Origin: Streptomyces sp. A0958
GTDB taxonomy: Bacteria > Actinomycetota > Actinomycetes > Streptomycetales > Streptomycetaceae
DNA length: 64,000 nt
Assembly: GCF_004795035.1 (NCBI RefSeq)
Contig: NZ_SSBK01000005.1
Span: 124,001-188,000, forward strand
Direction: 5' to 3'
Both the position numbers and the translations under genes were made by a program. The first letter of the stretch is position 1, and every line of letters starts with the position of its first letter. Below, piece after piece: positions 20,126 to 28,117 of this stretch. A model generated the notes under the pieces. The model ran no database searches. It saw only the letters and a program-made list of their open reading frames with translations, and was not told the DNA's origin.

Positions 20126-20280
20126 GTCGCACTGTGTCACGGGTCACGCCCCGGTGCGGGCCGCCCGGACGGCGTAACAACACGGTCCGCGCGCGGCGCG
20201 GGGCACGGAGAGTGGTGACGTACGGCATCCAGGGGCCCCCGTCGTCCGGGCCGGGCCCCGAAACCCACTGGAGACCCCCC

Positions 20281-20805
20281 ATGGGCAGCGTCAACCGTCA
20301 CGACCTCGGTCTGCTCCTCCTGCGCGTCGGCACCGGCGCGTTCCTCACCGCGCACGGCGCCCAGAAGTTGGCCGGCTGGTTCGGGGGCGGAGGAGTCGAG
20401 GGCACCACCGCCGCCATGGAGGCCATGGGCTTCCATCCGCCGAAGCACAGCGCCATCGCCGCCGGGCTCGGCGAGGCGGGCGGCGGCGCGCTGCTCGCCC
20501 TGGGCCTGGCCACACCGGCGGCCGGGGCGGCGGCTGCCGGAGCCATGGCCGGAGCGGTGGCCGTCCACGCGCCCGCGGGGTTCTTCGCGCAGGGCGGCGG
20601 CTACGAGTACCCGGCGTTCCTCGGTTTCACCGCCGCCGCGATCGGCCTGACCGGCCCCGGCCGCTACTCCGTCGACCACGCCACCGGCCACGCGTTCAAC
20701 CAGCCCTGGATGGTCGCGCTCGCCTTCGCCGGCAGCGCGGTGGCCGCCGCCGCCGTGGTCGGCAAGCGGTCCAAGGCACAGGTCCCGGAGCCGGAGGAGT
20801 TCTGA
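20281..20805 (+). CDS. DoxX-family membrane protein
   Basis: A 174-residue membrane protein with four hydrophobic segments and the DoxX opening LLLLRVGTGAFLTAHGAQKL, then GFHPPKHSAIAAGLGEAGGGALLALG. DoxX/DoxD-type proteins are linked to thiosulfate:quinone oxidation in archaea and to redox stress complexes in mycobacteria; bacterial members are mostly uncharacterised. ATG 20281 has a GGAGA ribosome binding site. It is divergent from fadH across a palindromic operator. Confidence 0.85.
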   Translation: MGSVNRHDLGLLLLRVGTGAFLTAHGAQKLAGWFGGGGVEGTTAAMEAMGFHPPKHSAIAAGLGEAGGGALLALGLATPAAGAAAAGAMAGAVAVHAPAGFFAQGGGYEYPAFLGFTAAAIGLTGPGRYSVDHATGHAFNQPWMVALAFAGSAVAAAAVVGKRSKAQVPEPEEF

Positions 20806-20876
20806 TCGGCCGGCCGCGCCGACGCGGGGTCCATGGGACGGGCCACGGCGGTCGTCGGAGCCGGAGGAGTTCTGAC
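20786..20876. repeat. Local duplication of the DoxX 3' end
   Basis: The last coding bases and stop of DoxX, GGAGCCGGAGGAGTTCTGA, recur about 70 bases later (near 20856-20874), each copy followed by a similar CGGCCGGC/CGCCGGCC stretch. This looks like an imperfect tandem duplication of the gene end. Confidence 0.6.
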
Positions 20877-20911
20877 CCGCCGGCCACGCCGAGGGCGTGA
20901 CCGGCACGGAT

Positions 20912-22558
20912 TCAGCTCGCGGCCCTGCGCCACCCCTTCGCCGCCGCGACCAGCTCGGGGACCGTGGAGAACTTGACCCTCGGGCGCCCGCCGTCCCGGC
21001 CGCGCGCCCGCTCGGCCCGGTCGATGGCGGCCAGACCCCGGGCGTCGACGACCTGGCGGCTCCGGCCGCGGACCAGACGGCCGAACGCCTTGGCCGGGTG
21101 GGCGGGGGAGGGGAGCGCACCGGCGACCGCGTCCGCGAGCAGCGTGCCGACCGTCTCGGCCGCGCAGGTGCGGTTGGCGCCGATGCCGCCCGAAGGGCCG
21201 CGCTTGATCCAGCCGACGACGTACGTCCCGGGCAGGCCCCTCACCCGGCCGCCCTCGTGCGGGACCGTGCCGCTCGCCTCGTCGAAGGGCAGGCCCGGGA
21301 GCGCCAGGCCCCGGTAGCCGATCGCCCGGAGGAACAGCTGCGCCGGGAGCCGCGCCTCACCCCCGTCGGCCGTGACCCGGACGCCTTCCACGTCGTCCCG
21401 GCCGATGACCTCGACGGGCGCGGAGTGGAAGCGGAGCACGATGCGCCGCCCGTCCGCCGGCGGGCGCGACCAGTCCACGCGCTCCCGGCGTACGCTCCGC
21501 AGCACGGCGGCCGCACTGCCGGACACCGCGCCGCCGATCGCGGGGCCGATGCGCGGATCGTGGTCGTCCACCACCAGCTCCACGCCCGGCAGGTGCCTGA
21601 GCGCGAGCAGCTCCGACGAGGTGCAGGCGGCGTCCTTCGGGCCGCGCCGCCCCAGCAGCACGACCTCGCGCACCGCCGAGCCGCGCAGCGCCGCGAGCGC
21701 GTGGTCGGCGATGTCGGTGCCCGCCAGCGAGGCCGCGTCCGTGACGAGCAGGCGCGCCACGTCGAGAGCCACGTTGCCGTTCCCGGCGACGACCACCCGC
21801 TCGGCCCCGGACAGGTCCACGGCCCCGGGCGCCACCTCGGGGTGCGCGTTGTACCAGGACACGAACGAGGTCGCCGCGATGCTGGACGGCAGGTCTTCGC
21901 CCGGTATCCCGAGCCTGCGGTCGGCGCCGGCGCCGACCGCGTAGATCACCGCGTCGTGGTGCGCGGCCAGTTCCTCGGCGGTGACGTCCCTGCCCACCTC
22001 GACCCCGAGATGCATCCGCACCCGAGGGTGGGAGTGGAAGCGCGCGAAGGTCTCGCCCACGCCCTTCGTCCCCGGGTGGTCCGGCGCCACGCCGTAGCGG
22101 ACGAGGCCGCCCGCCACCGGCAGCCGGTCGACCAGGGTCACTTCGGCGTTGGTGTGCAGCAGCAGGTCCTCGGCGGCGTACATCCCAGCGGGGCCGGTGC
22201 CGACGACCGCCACCCGGATCGGCGCGAAGTGCGAGGGCAGGCTGCGCGCGAAGGACGGGGCGCCCCAGGCGTGGAAGTTGGGTCCGGTGGCCGGCTCCAG
22301 CTCCCGGTCCGCGTAGTAGGCCGCGTTGATGGCGGCGTACTCCTCGCGCGCCCCGAAGAGGCTGTCCACTGGGAAGATCGCGTCCACCGGGCAGGCGTCG
22401 GCGCAGGCACCGCAGTCGATGCAGGTCTGCGGGTCGACGTAGAGCATCTCCGTGCTGCCGAAGGCCGGTTCCTCCGGCGTGGGGTGAATGCAGTTGACGG
22501 GGCAGACGGCGACACAGGTGGCGTCGGTGCAGCAGGTCTGGGTGATGGCGTAGGTCAT
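20912..22558 (-). CDS. Ferredoxin fused to ferredoxin-NADP+ reductase (FprB-type)
   Basis: A 548-residue two-part electron carrier. Residues 1-60 form a 7Fe/8Fe bacterial ferredoxin (cysteines at 9, 10, 15, 19, 23 and then C46-x2-C49-x2-C52-x3-C56-P). From about residue 105 follows an adrenodoxin-reductase-like FAD/NADP domain (VAVVGTGPAGMYAAEDLL; VVAGNGNVALDVAR; GWIKRGPSGGIGANR). Mycobacterial FprB has the same fusion. It lies 25 bases downstream of the AurF-like diiron gene on the same strand, so it is the likely electron donor for that enzyme. Confidence 0.92.
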   Translation of the reverse strand: MTYAITQTCCTDATCVAVCPVNCIHPTPEEPAFGSTEMLYVDPQTCIDCGACADACPVDAIFPVDSLFGAREEYAAINAAYYADRELEPATGPNFHAWGAPSFARSLPSHFAPIRVAVVGTGPAGMYAAEDLLLHTNAEVTLVDRLPVAGGLVRYGVAPDHPGTKGVGETFARFHSHPRVRMHLGVEVGRDVTAEELAAHHDAVIYAVGAGADRRLGIPGEDLPSSIAATSFVSWYNAHPEVAPGAVDLSGAERVVVAGNGNVALDVARLLVTDAASLAGTDIADHALAALRGSAVREVVLLGRRGPKDAACTSSELLALRHLPGVELVVDDHDPRIGPAIGGAVSGSAAAVLRSVRRERVDWSRPPADGRRIVLRFHSAPVEVIGRDDVEGVRVTADGGEARLPAQLFLRAIGYRGLALPGLPFDEASGTVPHEGGRVRGLPGTYVVGWIKRGPSGGIGANRTCAAETVGTLLADAVAGALPSPAHPAKAFGRLVRGRSRQVVDARGLAAIDRAERARGRDGGRPRVKFSTVPELVAAAKGWRRAAS

Positions 22559-22583
22559 GGTCGGCTCGGGCTCTCGGCTCGGG

Positions 22584-23498
22584 TCAGATCAGGTCGGCGC
22601 GCTTGTAGAAGAACAGGGCCGGCTTCGTCAGCAGGCGGGCCGAGGCCAGGAACTCCATCAGCCCCGAACAGCTCGACCTCATAAGGGACTTGTGATGCTC
22701 GTTGGTCTTCGCCTCGGCAATCGCCCGCGCGGCGTCCAGGCCCGCGTTCGCGTACACGTCCCGGTTCACCATGCTGGTGACGATGTAGTACGAGGCGACG
22801 GCGACCACGAGCGCGTTGAGGTGCCGGCGCACCGGGCCCGCGCCGCGCAGCCGCTTGCGGGTCTCGTCGCGGGCGAACTTCATGTGGCGCGACTCCTCCA
22901 CCACATGGATGTTGTTGATCGTGCGGACGAAGGGCGCGACGCGCTCGTCGCGCATCCAGTCGCGCTGCATCACGTCGAGCACCTCCTCCGCCACGAGAAT
23001 CGCCGCGTACGCGGCCTCGCCGAAGGCGAGTGTCTTGAAGGCGCGGCCCAGCTCCAGCACGGGCCGGCGCGGCCGGTAGGCCGGTGCGCCCAGCTTCGCG
23101 GCGCCCCGGGCGAACATGATCGAGTGCCGGCACTCGTCGGCGACCTCGGTCAGGGCCCACTGGAAACGCGGGTCGGTCGGGTCCTTGGCGTACATGTCGC
23201 GCAGCACCATCTGCTGGAGGATCATCTCGAACCAGATGCCGGTGCTGGCGACGGACGCGGCCTCCTGGCGCGTCAGCGCCTTGCGCTGAGCATCCGTCAA
23301 CTCGCCCCAGTACGCGGTCCCGTAGAGCGTGCTCCACTCGGGGCTCGCCCCGTGGTGGTCCGTGTCCAGAGGGGTGTTCCAGTCCACCTCGGTGGCCGGG
23401 TCGTACGAGAGCTTCGCGGACGAATCGAGCAGGCGCCGGGCGACGTCCTGCTCGGCGGCCCGGTCCTGGTCCTCCGGCCGAACGGTGCTGCTTGCCAT
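22584..23498 (-). CDS. AurF-type diiron oxygenase
   Basis: A 304-residue ferritin-like diiron protein of the p-aminobenzoate N-oxygenase AurF family. Conserved ligand segments are seen: E in WFEMILQQM, ADECRHSIMFA, VAEEVLD, VVEESRHMKFA and NEHHKS. Some members N-oxidise arylamines and others act on fatty-acyl chains. It starts the unit with the ferredoxin reductase fusion and has tandem operator-like repeats about 100 bases upstream. No biosynthetic gene cluster surrounds it, so a lipid or housekeeping oxidation is as likely as natural product chemistry. Confidence 0.88.
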   Translation of the reverse strand: MASSTVRPEDQDRAAEQDVARRLLDSSAKLSYDPATEVDWNTPLDTDHHGASPEWSTLYGTAYWGELTDAQRKALTRQEAASVASTGIWFEMILQQMVLRDMYAKDPTDPRFQWALTEVADECRHSIMFARGAAKLGAPAYRPRRPVLELGRAFKTLAFGEAAYAAILVAEEVLDVMQRDWMRDERVAPFVRTINNIHVVEESRHMKFARDETRKRLRGAGPVRRHLNALVVAVASYYIVTSMVNRDVYANAGLDAARAIAEAKTNEHHKSLMRSSCSGLMEFLASARLLTKPALFFYKRADLI

Positions 23499-23595
23499 GC
23501 TGCGGCTCCTTGACTCGAGAGATCGACCCGTCGCCGCCCGGCACCCTCACCTTGCGTCAGCCCGATGAGATCGATGGCCGCCGAGCGCCGCCTCG

Positions 23596-23644
23596 CTTGT
23601 TAGACGTGGTGTCTAGCAAGCTGTTAGACGGAAGGTATAGCAAG
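23596..23644. promoter_or_regulatory. Tandem inverted-repeat operators upstream of the diiron gene
   Basis: CTTGTTAGAC and GTCTAGCAAG (23596-23605 and 23611-23620) form a near-perfect 25-bp dyad, and a degenerate second copy with TTAGAC and TATAGCAAG follows at 23621-23644. Two adjacent TetR-type sites upstream of the minus-strand diiron gene suggest repression; the regulator is not next door. Confidence 0.65.
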
Positions 23645-24099
23645 AGCGGCGCGCTCACTACCCCCGCGTAGGAAATTCGTACGTTCCCTCCACGGTGCAG
23701 GCGCGCGCGTGGTGTTGGTGTGCCCCGGCGCGGAGGCCCTGCGGCCTTGCCCGCGGGCGGGTGCGGGAGGCCGTGACGGTCCGCCGCGGCCCAGGCGTCC
23801 GGTGTCAACGCCAACTCGTTACGACCCGGTTGCGCCCCGATCGCACGCCGATTTGTCGTGTCCCTGAAAAGAGAGCGCATTCTGTCAGTGCTCGCAGCCT
23901 TGTCAGTGGAACCTTGGCGGCCCTATTCTCGGCGACCAGAAAGCGCTTTCCCTTTCTTCAGGCCTCGTTACGGCGGGCGTCACACCGCGGCAACTTCGGC
24001 GGTCCGCCCGCACCAACTACGGTACGCGGCACCTGCACGTTCGGCACGACCGCACCACGCGGCTTCCCCACCCGTGATCCGAGACGAATGAGGACGAAC
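23645..24099. other. Non-coding region upstream of pectate lyase
   Basis: About 450 bases without a convincing gene. It contains the 12-bp LacI-type palindrome at 23939-23950. The in-frame open extension of the pectate lyase frame through this stretch lacks family similarity and a good ribosome binding site, so I treat it as untranslated leader and promoter. Confidence 0.6.
23939..23950. promoter_or_regulatory. LacI-family operator before pectate lyase
   Basis: GAAAGCGCTTTC is a perfect 12-bp palindrome with the CG centre typical of LacI-family sites in actinobacteria. It lies 150 bases before the pectate lyase ATG. Its outer bases differ from the GGAGAGCGCTCTCC sites near GH3, so a different LacI-type regulator is likely. 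Confidence 0.65.
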
Positions 24100-25647
24100 A
24101 TGAGGCGACCAGTCGCGCTGCGACTCTCTGCGGCGCTGTCCACGATGGCCCTGGCGGCCGCGACCGGGGCGGTCCTGACCGTGCCCGAGGCCTCGGCGGC
24201 GACCGGCGGCGCCACCGGCTACGCGAGTCAGAACGGCGGGACCACCGGTGGCGCCGGCGGTCAGACCGTACGGGCCACCACCGGCACCCAGATCCACCAG
24301 GCCCTGTGCGGCCGGGCCAGCAGCAGCACCCCGATCACCATCGAGGTCGAGGGGACCATCAACCACGCCAACACCGCCAAGGTGTCCGGCGGCAGCTGCA
24401 ACACGGCGGCCGGTGTCATCGAGCTCAAGCAGATCAGCAACGTCACGCTCGTCGGCGTCGGCAGTGGCGCCGTCTTCGTTCAACTGGGCATCCACATACG
24501 CCAGTCCAGCAACATCATCATCCAGAACGTGACCGTCAAGAACGTCAGGAAGTCCGGCTCGCCCACCTCCAACGGCGGCGACGCCATCGGCATGGAGAGC
24601 GACGTCCGCAACGTCTGGGTCGACCACGCCACCCTGGAGGCGTCCGGCGGCGAGTCGGACGGGTTCGACGGCCTCTTCGACCTGAAGGACAACACCCAGT
24701 ACGTGACCCTGTCCTACAGCACCCTGCGCAACTCGGGCCGGGGCGGCCTCATCGGCTCCAGCGAGACCCAGCTCAACAACGGCTTCGTCACCTTCCACCA
24801 CAACCTGTACGAGAACGTCGACTCCCGCACGCCCCTGCTGCGCGGCGGCATCGCCCACATCTACAACAACTACTACGTGAAGCTCAACAAGTCCGGGATC
24901 AACTCCCGGGCCGGCGCCCACGCCAAGGTGGACAACAACTACTTCAAGGACTCCAAGGACGTCCTGGGCACCTTCTACACCGACACGACCGGCTACTGGC
25001 AGGTCAGCGGCAACACCTTCGACAACGTGACCTGGTCCACCCCCGGCAGCGACAACCACCCGGCGGGCCCCAACCCCCAGTCCAACACCACGGTCAGCAT
25101 CCCCTACGCCTACAGCCTCGACGCGGCCTCCTGCGTGCCCGACATCGTGACCCGGACGGCGGGCGCCAACAAGGGTCTGAAAGTCTCGGACGGCAACTGC
25201 TCCCCGACGAACCCGACCGACCCCACCAACCCCACCGACCCGACCGATCCCACCGACCCGACGGACCCGACCACGCCCGGCGGGACCAACCTCAGCATCG
25301 GCGCCGGCGCCGACGGCTCCAGCAAGGCGAGCGGGACGAGCTACGGCAACGTGCGCGACGGCGACATGAACACCTACTGGTCGCCGTCCGGCTCGACCGG
25401 CTCCGTCTCCATCAAGTGGCCCTCCGCCACCAGCGTCTCCGCGCTCGACATCCGGGAGGCGGCGGGCGCCCAGGGCGCCATCGGCTCCTGGCGGGTCCTC
25501 GACGCCGACACCGGGGCGGTCCTGAAGACCGGCAGCGGCGCCGGCGCCATCACGATCCCCACCACCTCACTGCGCAAGATCACCTTCGAGATCACCGGCT
25601 CCAGCGGCACGCCGAAGATCGCGGAGTTCGAGACGTACGCCGGCTAG
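24100..25647 (+). CDS. Secreted pectate lyase, PL1, with C-terminal carbohydrate-binding-like module
   Basis: A 515-residue exported enzyme cleaving polygalacturonate by beta-elimination. A Sec signal covers residues 1-33 (ends ASAATGG). The PL1 parallel beta-helix runs from about 36 to 360 with VWVDHATL, FVTFHHNLYENVDSRTP and RGGIAHIYNNYY motifs. A linker of repeated NPTDPT units (about 368-395) joins a roughly 120-residue beta-sandwich of discoidin/CBM type (NVRDGDMNTYWSPSG). ATG 24100 has AGGAC 6 bases upstream; ATG 24088 is less well placed. It stands alone, with a LacI-type operator upstream. Confidence 0.92.
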   Translation: MRRPVALRLSAALSTMALAAATGAVLTVPEASAATGGATGYASQNGGTTGGAGGQTVRATTGTQIHQALCGRASSSTPITIEVEGTINHANTAKVSGGSCNTAAGVIELKQISNVTLVGVGSGAVFVQLGIHIRQSSNIIIQNVTVKNVRKSGSPTSNGGDAIGMESDVRNVWVDHATLEASGGESDGFDGLFDLKDNTQYVTLSYSTLRNSGRGGLIGSSETQLNNGFVTFHHNLYENVDSRTPLLRGGIAHIYNNYYVKLNKSGINSRAGAHAKVDNNYFKDSKDVLGTFYTDTTGYWQVSGNTFDNVTWSTPGSDNHPAGPNPQSNTTVSIPYAYSLDAASCVPDIVTRTAGANKGLKVSDGNCSPTNPTDPTNPTDPTDPTDPTDPTTPGGTNLSIGAGADGSSKASGTSYGNVRDGDMNTYWSPSGSTGSVSIKWPSATSVSALDIREAAGAQGAIGSWRVLDADTGAVLKTGSGAGAITIPTTSLRKITFEITGSSGTPKIAEFETYAG

Positions 25648-25657
25648 CGGCGCATTC

Positions 25658-25699
<42 letters not shown>

Positions 25700-25729
25700 C
25701 GGTCCGGGGAGCACCACCTTTCCCGGGCC

Positions 25730-25753
25730 GGTTTTCCCCGCAGACATGAGTAC
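25730..25753 (+). promoter_or_regulatory. Possible sigma-B-like stress promoter for the YihY gene
   Basis: GGTT at 25730-25733 and GAGTAC at 25748-25753 are 14 bases apart, close to the Streptomyces sigma-B consensus GNNT-N14-16-GGGTAY with one mismatch. It lies about 25 bases before the YihY ATG. Weak evidence, but consistent with the stress-type genes that follow. Confidence 0.3.
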
Positions 25754-25777
25754 CGCCCGGCGGGCAAGCCGCACGGT

Positions 25778-26827
25778 ATGACACGGACACCGCATTCTGG
25801 CACCGACCGAGAAGACGACGAGCGCGCCGGTGACGGCCACGAGCCGCAGGTGGGGCCCGGCGAAGAGGTGGAGGAACGGGCACCGGACCAGCCGACCGAG
25901 CTGAGCGGCCGGTCCTGGCGCGCCGTGCTGCGCTCCACCGCCAGGGAGTTCAAGGACGACGAGCTCGCCGACCGGGCCGCGGCGCTCACGTACTACGGCG
26001 TCCTGTCGCTGTTCCCCGCACTGCTGGTGCTGGTGTCCCTGCTGGGCATCGCGGGGGAGTCGGTCACCCAGCGGGTCCTGGACAACCTGCGCAAGCTCGC
26101 GCCCAGCTCCGCCCGCGACGTGATCACCGACGCCGTGCAGCAGCTCCAGGGCAACGCCGGCGTCGGGTCGGTGATGGCGATCGTGGGCCTGGCCGTCGCC
26201 GTGTGGTCGGCCTCCGGCTACATCGCCGCGTTCATCCGCACCTCGAACGCCGTCTACGACCTGCCCGAGGGGCGGCCGGTCTGGAAGGTCCTGCCGCTGC
26301 GCCTCGCCCTGACCGTCACCCTGATGGTCCTCGCCTGCGTCAGCGCGCTCATCGTCGTCTTCTCCGGCGGCCTGGCCCGGCAGGCGGGGACCGCCCTGGG
26401 CATCGGCGACACCGCCCTGACCGTGTGGTCGATCGCGAAGTGGCCGGTCCTGGTCCTCCTCGTCACGCTCATGATCGCGCTGCTGTACTGGGCCGCCCCG
26501 AACGCCAAGGGCCGCGGCTTCAGGTGGATCACCCCGGGCAGCTTCCTGGCCCTGCTGATCTGGCTGGCGGCCTCGGCCGGGTTCGCGTTCTACGTCGCGA
26601 ACTTCGCCTCGTACAGCAAGACCTACGGCACCCTCGCCGGCGTGATCGTGTTCCTGGTGTGGCTGTGGATCACCAACCTGGCGATCCTGCTCGGCCTCGA
26701 GTTCGACGCGGAGATGGCCCGCCGACGCGCGATCGCCGGGGGACTGCCCGAGGATGAGGAGCCGTACGTGGAACCCCGCGACACCCGAGCCTGGAGCGAG
26801 GCGGACCGCCGCCGCATGGAGGAATGA
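25778..26827 (+). CDS. YihY/BrkB-family integral membrane protein
   Basis: A 349-residue protein with a 50-residue acidic cytoplasmic N-terminus, the family block LADRAAALTYYGVLSLFPALLVL at about residue 65 onward, and six membrane segments ending in GVIVFLVWLWITNLAILLG. The acidic/basic C-terminal tail is cytoplasmic. The family was once called ribonuclease BN by mistake; it is now treated as a membrane protein of unknown function. It precedes a holin-like/DUF3618/DUF4235 cassette in the same direction. Confidence 0.9.
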   Translation: MTRTPHSGTDREDDERAGDGHEPQVGPGEEVEERAPDQPTELSGRSWRAVLRSTAREFKDDELADRAAALTYYGVLSLFPALLVLVSLLGIAGESVTQRVLDNLRKLAPSSARDVITDAVQQLQGNAGVGSVMAIVGLAVAVWSASGYIAAFIRTSNAVYDLPEGRPVWKVLPLRLALTVTLMVLACVSALIVVFSGGLARQAGTALGIGDTALTVWSIAKWPVLVLLVTLMIALLYWAAPNAKGRGFRWITPGSFLALLIWLAASAGFAFYVANFASYSKTYGTLAGVIVFLVWLWITNLAILLGLEFDAEMARRRAIAGGLPEDEEPYVEPRDTRAWSEADRRRMEE

Positions 26828-26903
26828 CGTGCGGGCGGTACCTGGGCGTTCGCAGGGTAGTCGTGCCAGGACCACAGATCGAGGAAGGCAAGGAGACCTC
26901 GCC

Positions 26904-27317
26904 ATGAGCACGATGGAGCGACAGACCCACGCCACCGACGAATCGGTGAACGTGCTGGTCTCACGGGCCTCGCAGCAGATCTCGGAGCTGGTCCGCGAGG
27001 AGATGCAGCTCGCCCGGGCGGAACTGACCCGGAAGGGCAAGCGGTACGGGAAGGGCGGCGGCCTCTTCGGCGCCGCGGGACTGCTGGGCTTCCTGACGGC
27101 CCAGGCCCTGGTGGCGACCTGCATAGCCGCCCTCGCGTCGGCGCTGCCGGTGTGGGCGGCGGCCCTCATCGTCACGGCGGTGCTGGCGGCCGTGGCCGCC
27201 GTGGCCGCGCTGGCTGGGAAGCGGCAGATCACCGAGGCCGGGGGCCCCGCACCCGAGCAGACCATCGACAGCGTCAAGGCCGATGTGGCAGAGATCAAGG
27301 AAAAGGCACACCGATGA
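26904..27317 (+). CDS. Phage-holin-family (Actinobacterial holin-X) membrane protein
   Basis: A 137-residue protein with a coiled N-terminal part (about 1-45, ISELVREEMQLARAELTRKG), two membrane segments (about 50-105) and a charged tail. This is the holin_X/DUF1469 pattern widespread in actinobacteria next to DUF3618 proteins, with no phage genes nearby, so lysis is unlikely. AAGGAG lies 9 bases before the ATG at 26904. Its stop overlaps the next start. Confidence 0.85.
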   Translation: MSTMERQTHATDESVNVLVSRASQQISELVREEMQLARAELTRKGKRYGKGGGLFGAAGLLGFLTAQALVATCIAALASALPVWAAALIVTAVLAAVAAVAALAGKRQITEAGGPAPEQTIDSVKADVAEIKEKAHR

Positions 27318-27784
27318 GCGAGACACCCCGGACGGACACCGAGAACCCCACCCCCGAGGACCTGCGCCGACAGGTCGAGCACACCCGCGACGAACTCGGG
27401 CACACCGTCGAGGCGCTGGCGGCCAAGGCCGACATCAAGGCGCAGGCGAAGGAGAGGACGGCCGCTGTGAAGCAGCAGACCGCGGAGAAGACCGCCCTGG
27501 CCACGGGTCAGGTGCGCGAGAAGGCCGGTCAGGTCGCGCAGAAGCTGAAGGACCGGACACCCGACCCCGTCCTGGAGAAGACGGCGCAGGCCGCCGCCCA
27601 GGTACGCGACGGCGCCGCCCGGGCCGGACAGTACGCGGTGGACAAGACGCCCGACCCGCTGCTGCAGACGGCCGGCCAGGCCGCGACAGCGGCGCGCGCC
27701 AACCGCAAGCCGCTGCTGGCGGCGGCCGGTGCGCTGCTCCTCACCGTGCTGCTGGTCCGCCGCAGCCGGGGGCACCGCCGGTGA
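27314..27784 (+). CDS. DUF3618-domain membrane-anchored protein
   Basis: A 156-residue protein. Residues about 12-45 form the DUF3618 motif (PEDLRRQVEHTRDELGHTVE), followed by a long Ala/Lys/Gln-rich helical or coiled stretch with the repeated DRTPDPVLEKTAQ/DKTPDPLLQTAGQ motif, and one C-terminal membrane segment (LLAAAGALLLTVLLV). ATG overlaps the holin-like gene stop (ATGA). Function unknown; the layout suggests a membrane-tethered stress protein. Confidence 0.87.
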   Translation: MSETPRTDTENPTPEDLRRQVEHTRDELGHTVEALAAKADIKAQAKERTAAVKQQTAEKTALATGQVREKAGQVAQKLKDRTPDPVLEKTAQAAAQVRDGAARAGQYAVDKTPDPLLQTAGQAATAARANRKPLLAAAGALLLTVLLVRRSRGHRR

Positions 27785-28047
27785 AGGCGGCCAAGATCGC
27801 CTACAAGCCGGTCGGGCTGGTCCTGGGCGCCGTCGGGGGCATGGTCGCGGGCGTCGCGTTCAAGCAGGTGTGGAAGGCCATCGAGGGCGAGGGTGACGCG
27901 CCCGACGCCATGGACGAGGACCGTCCCTGGCGGCAGATCCTGCTCGCCGCCGCCGTCCAGGGCGCGATCTTCGCCGTGGTCAAGGCCGCCGTCGAGCGGT
28001 CGGGCGCGGTGACCGCCCGCCGCCTGACGGGTACCTGGCCGGGCTGA
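27781..28047 (+). CDS. DUF4235-domain small membrane protein
   Basis: An 88-residue protein with two hydrophobic segments, starting at a GTG that overlaps the DUF3618 stop. AYKPVGLVLGAVGGMVAGVA and ILLAAAVQGAIFAVVKAAVE are typical of DUF4235. It ends the YihY-holin-DUF3618-DUF4235 unit and is followed by a hairpin. Confidence 0.85.
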   Translation: MKAAKIAYKPVGLVLGAVGGMVAGVAFKQVWKAIEGEGDAPDAMDEDRPWRQILLAAAVQGAIFAVVKAAVERSGAVTARRLTGTWPG

Positions 28048-28058
28048 CGGATCGGAAA

Positions 28059-28101
28059 GCGGAGGTGACGGCGCCCGTGACCACGCCGCCGCCACCTCCG
28101 C
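28059..28101. terminator. Hairpin between convergent DUF4235 and phosphoesterase genes
   Basis: GCGGAGGTG at 28059-28067 pairs with CACCTCCGC at 28093-28101, with a GC-rich 25-base loop that can fold further. It lies between two convergent stops and can act in both directions. Confidence 0.5.
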
Positions 28102-28117
28102 CGTCCGGTGCGGGAAC

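Noticed and set aside
22584-23498. AurF homologue as a sign of a natural-product gene cluster
   Set aside because: No PKS, NRPS or tailoring genes lie in the surrounding 20 kb.
23695-24099. N-terminal extension of the pectate lyase frame (about 135 residues)
   Set aside because: It lacks similarity, contains the LacI-type operator and would bury the signal peptide.
26904-27317. Holin-like gene as evidence of a prophage
   Set aside because: No endolysin, capsid, terminase or integrase genes nearby; this family is chromosomal in actinobacteria.
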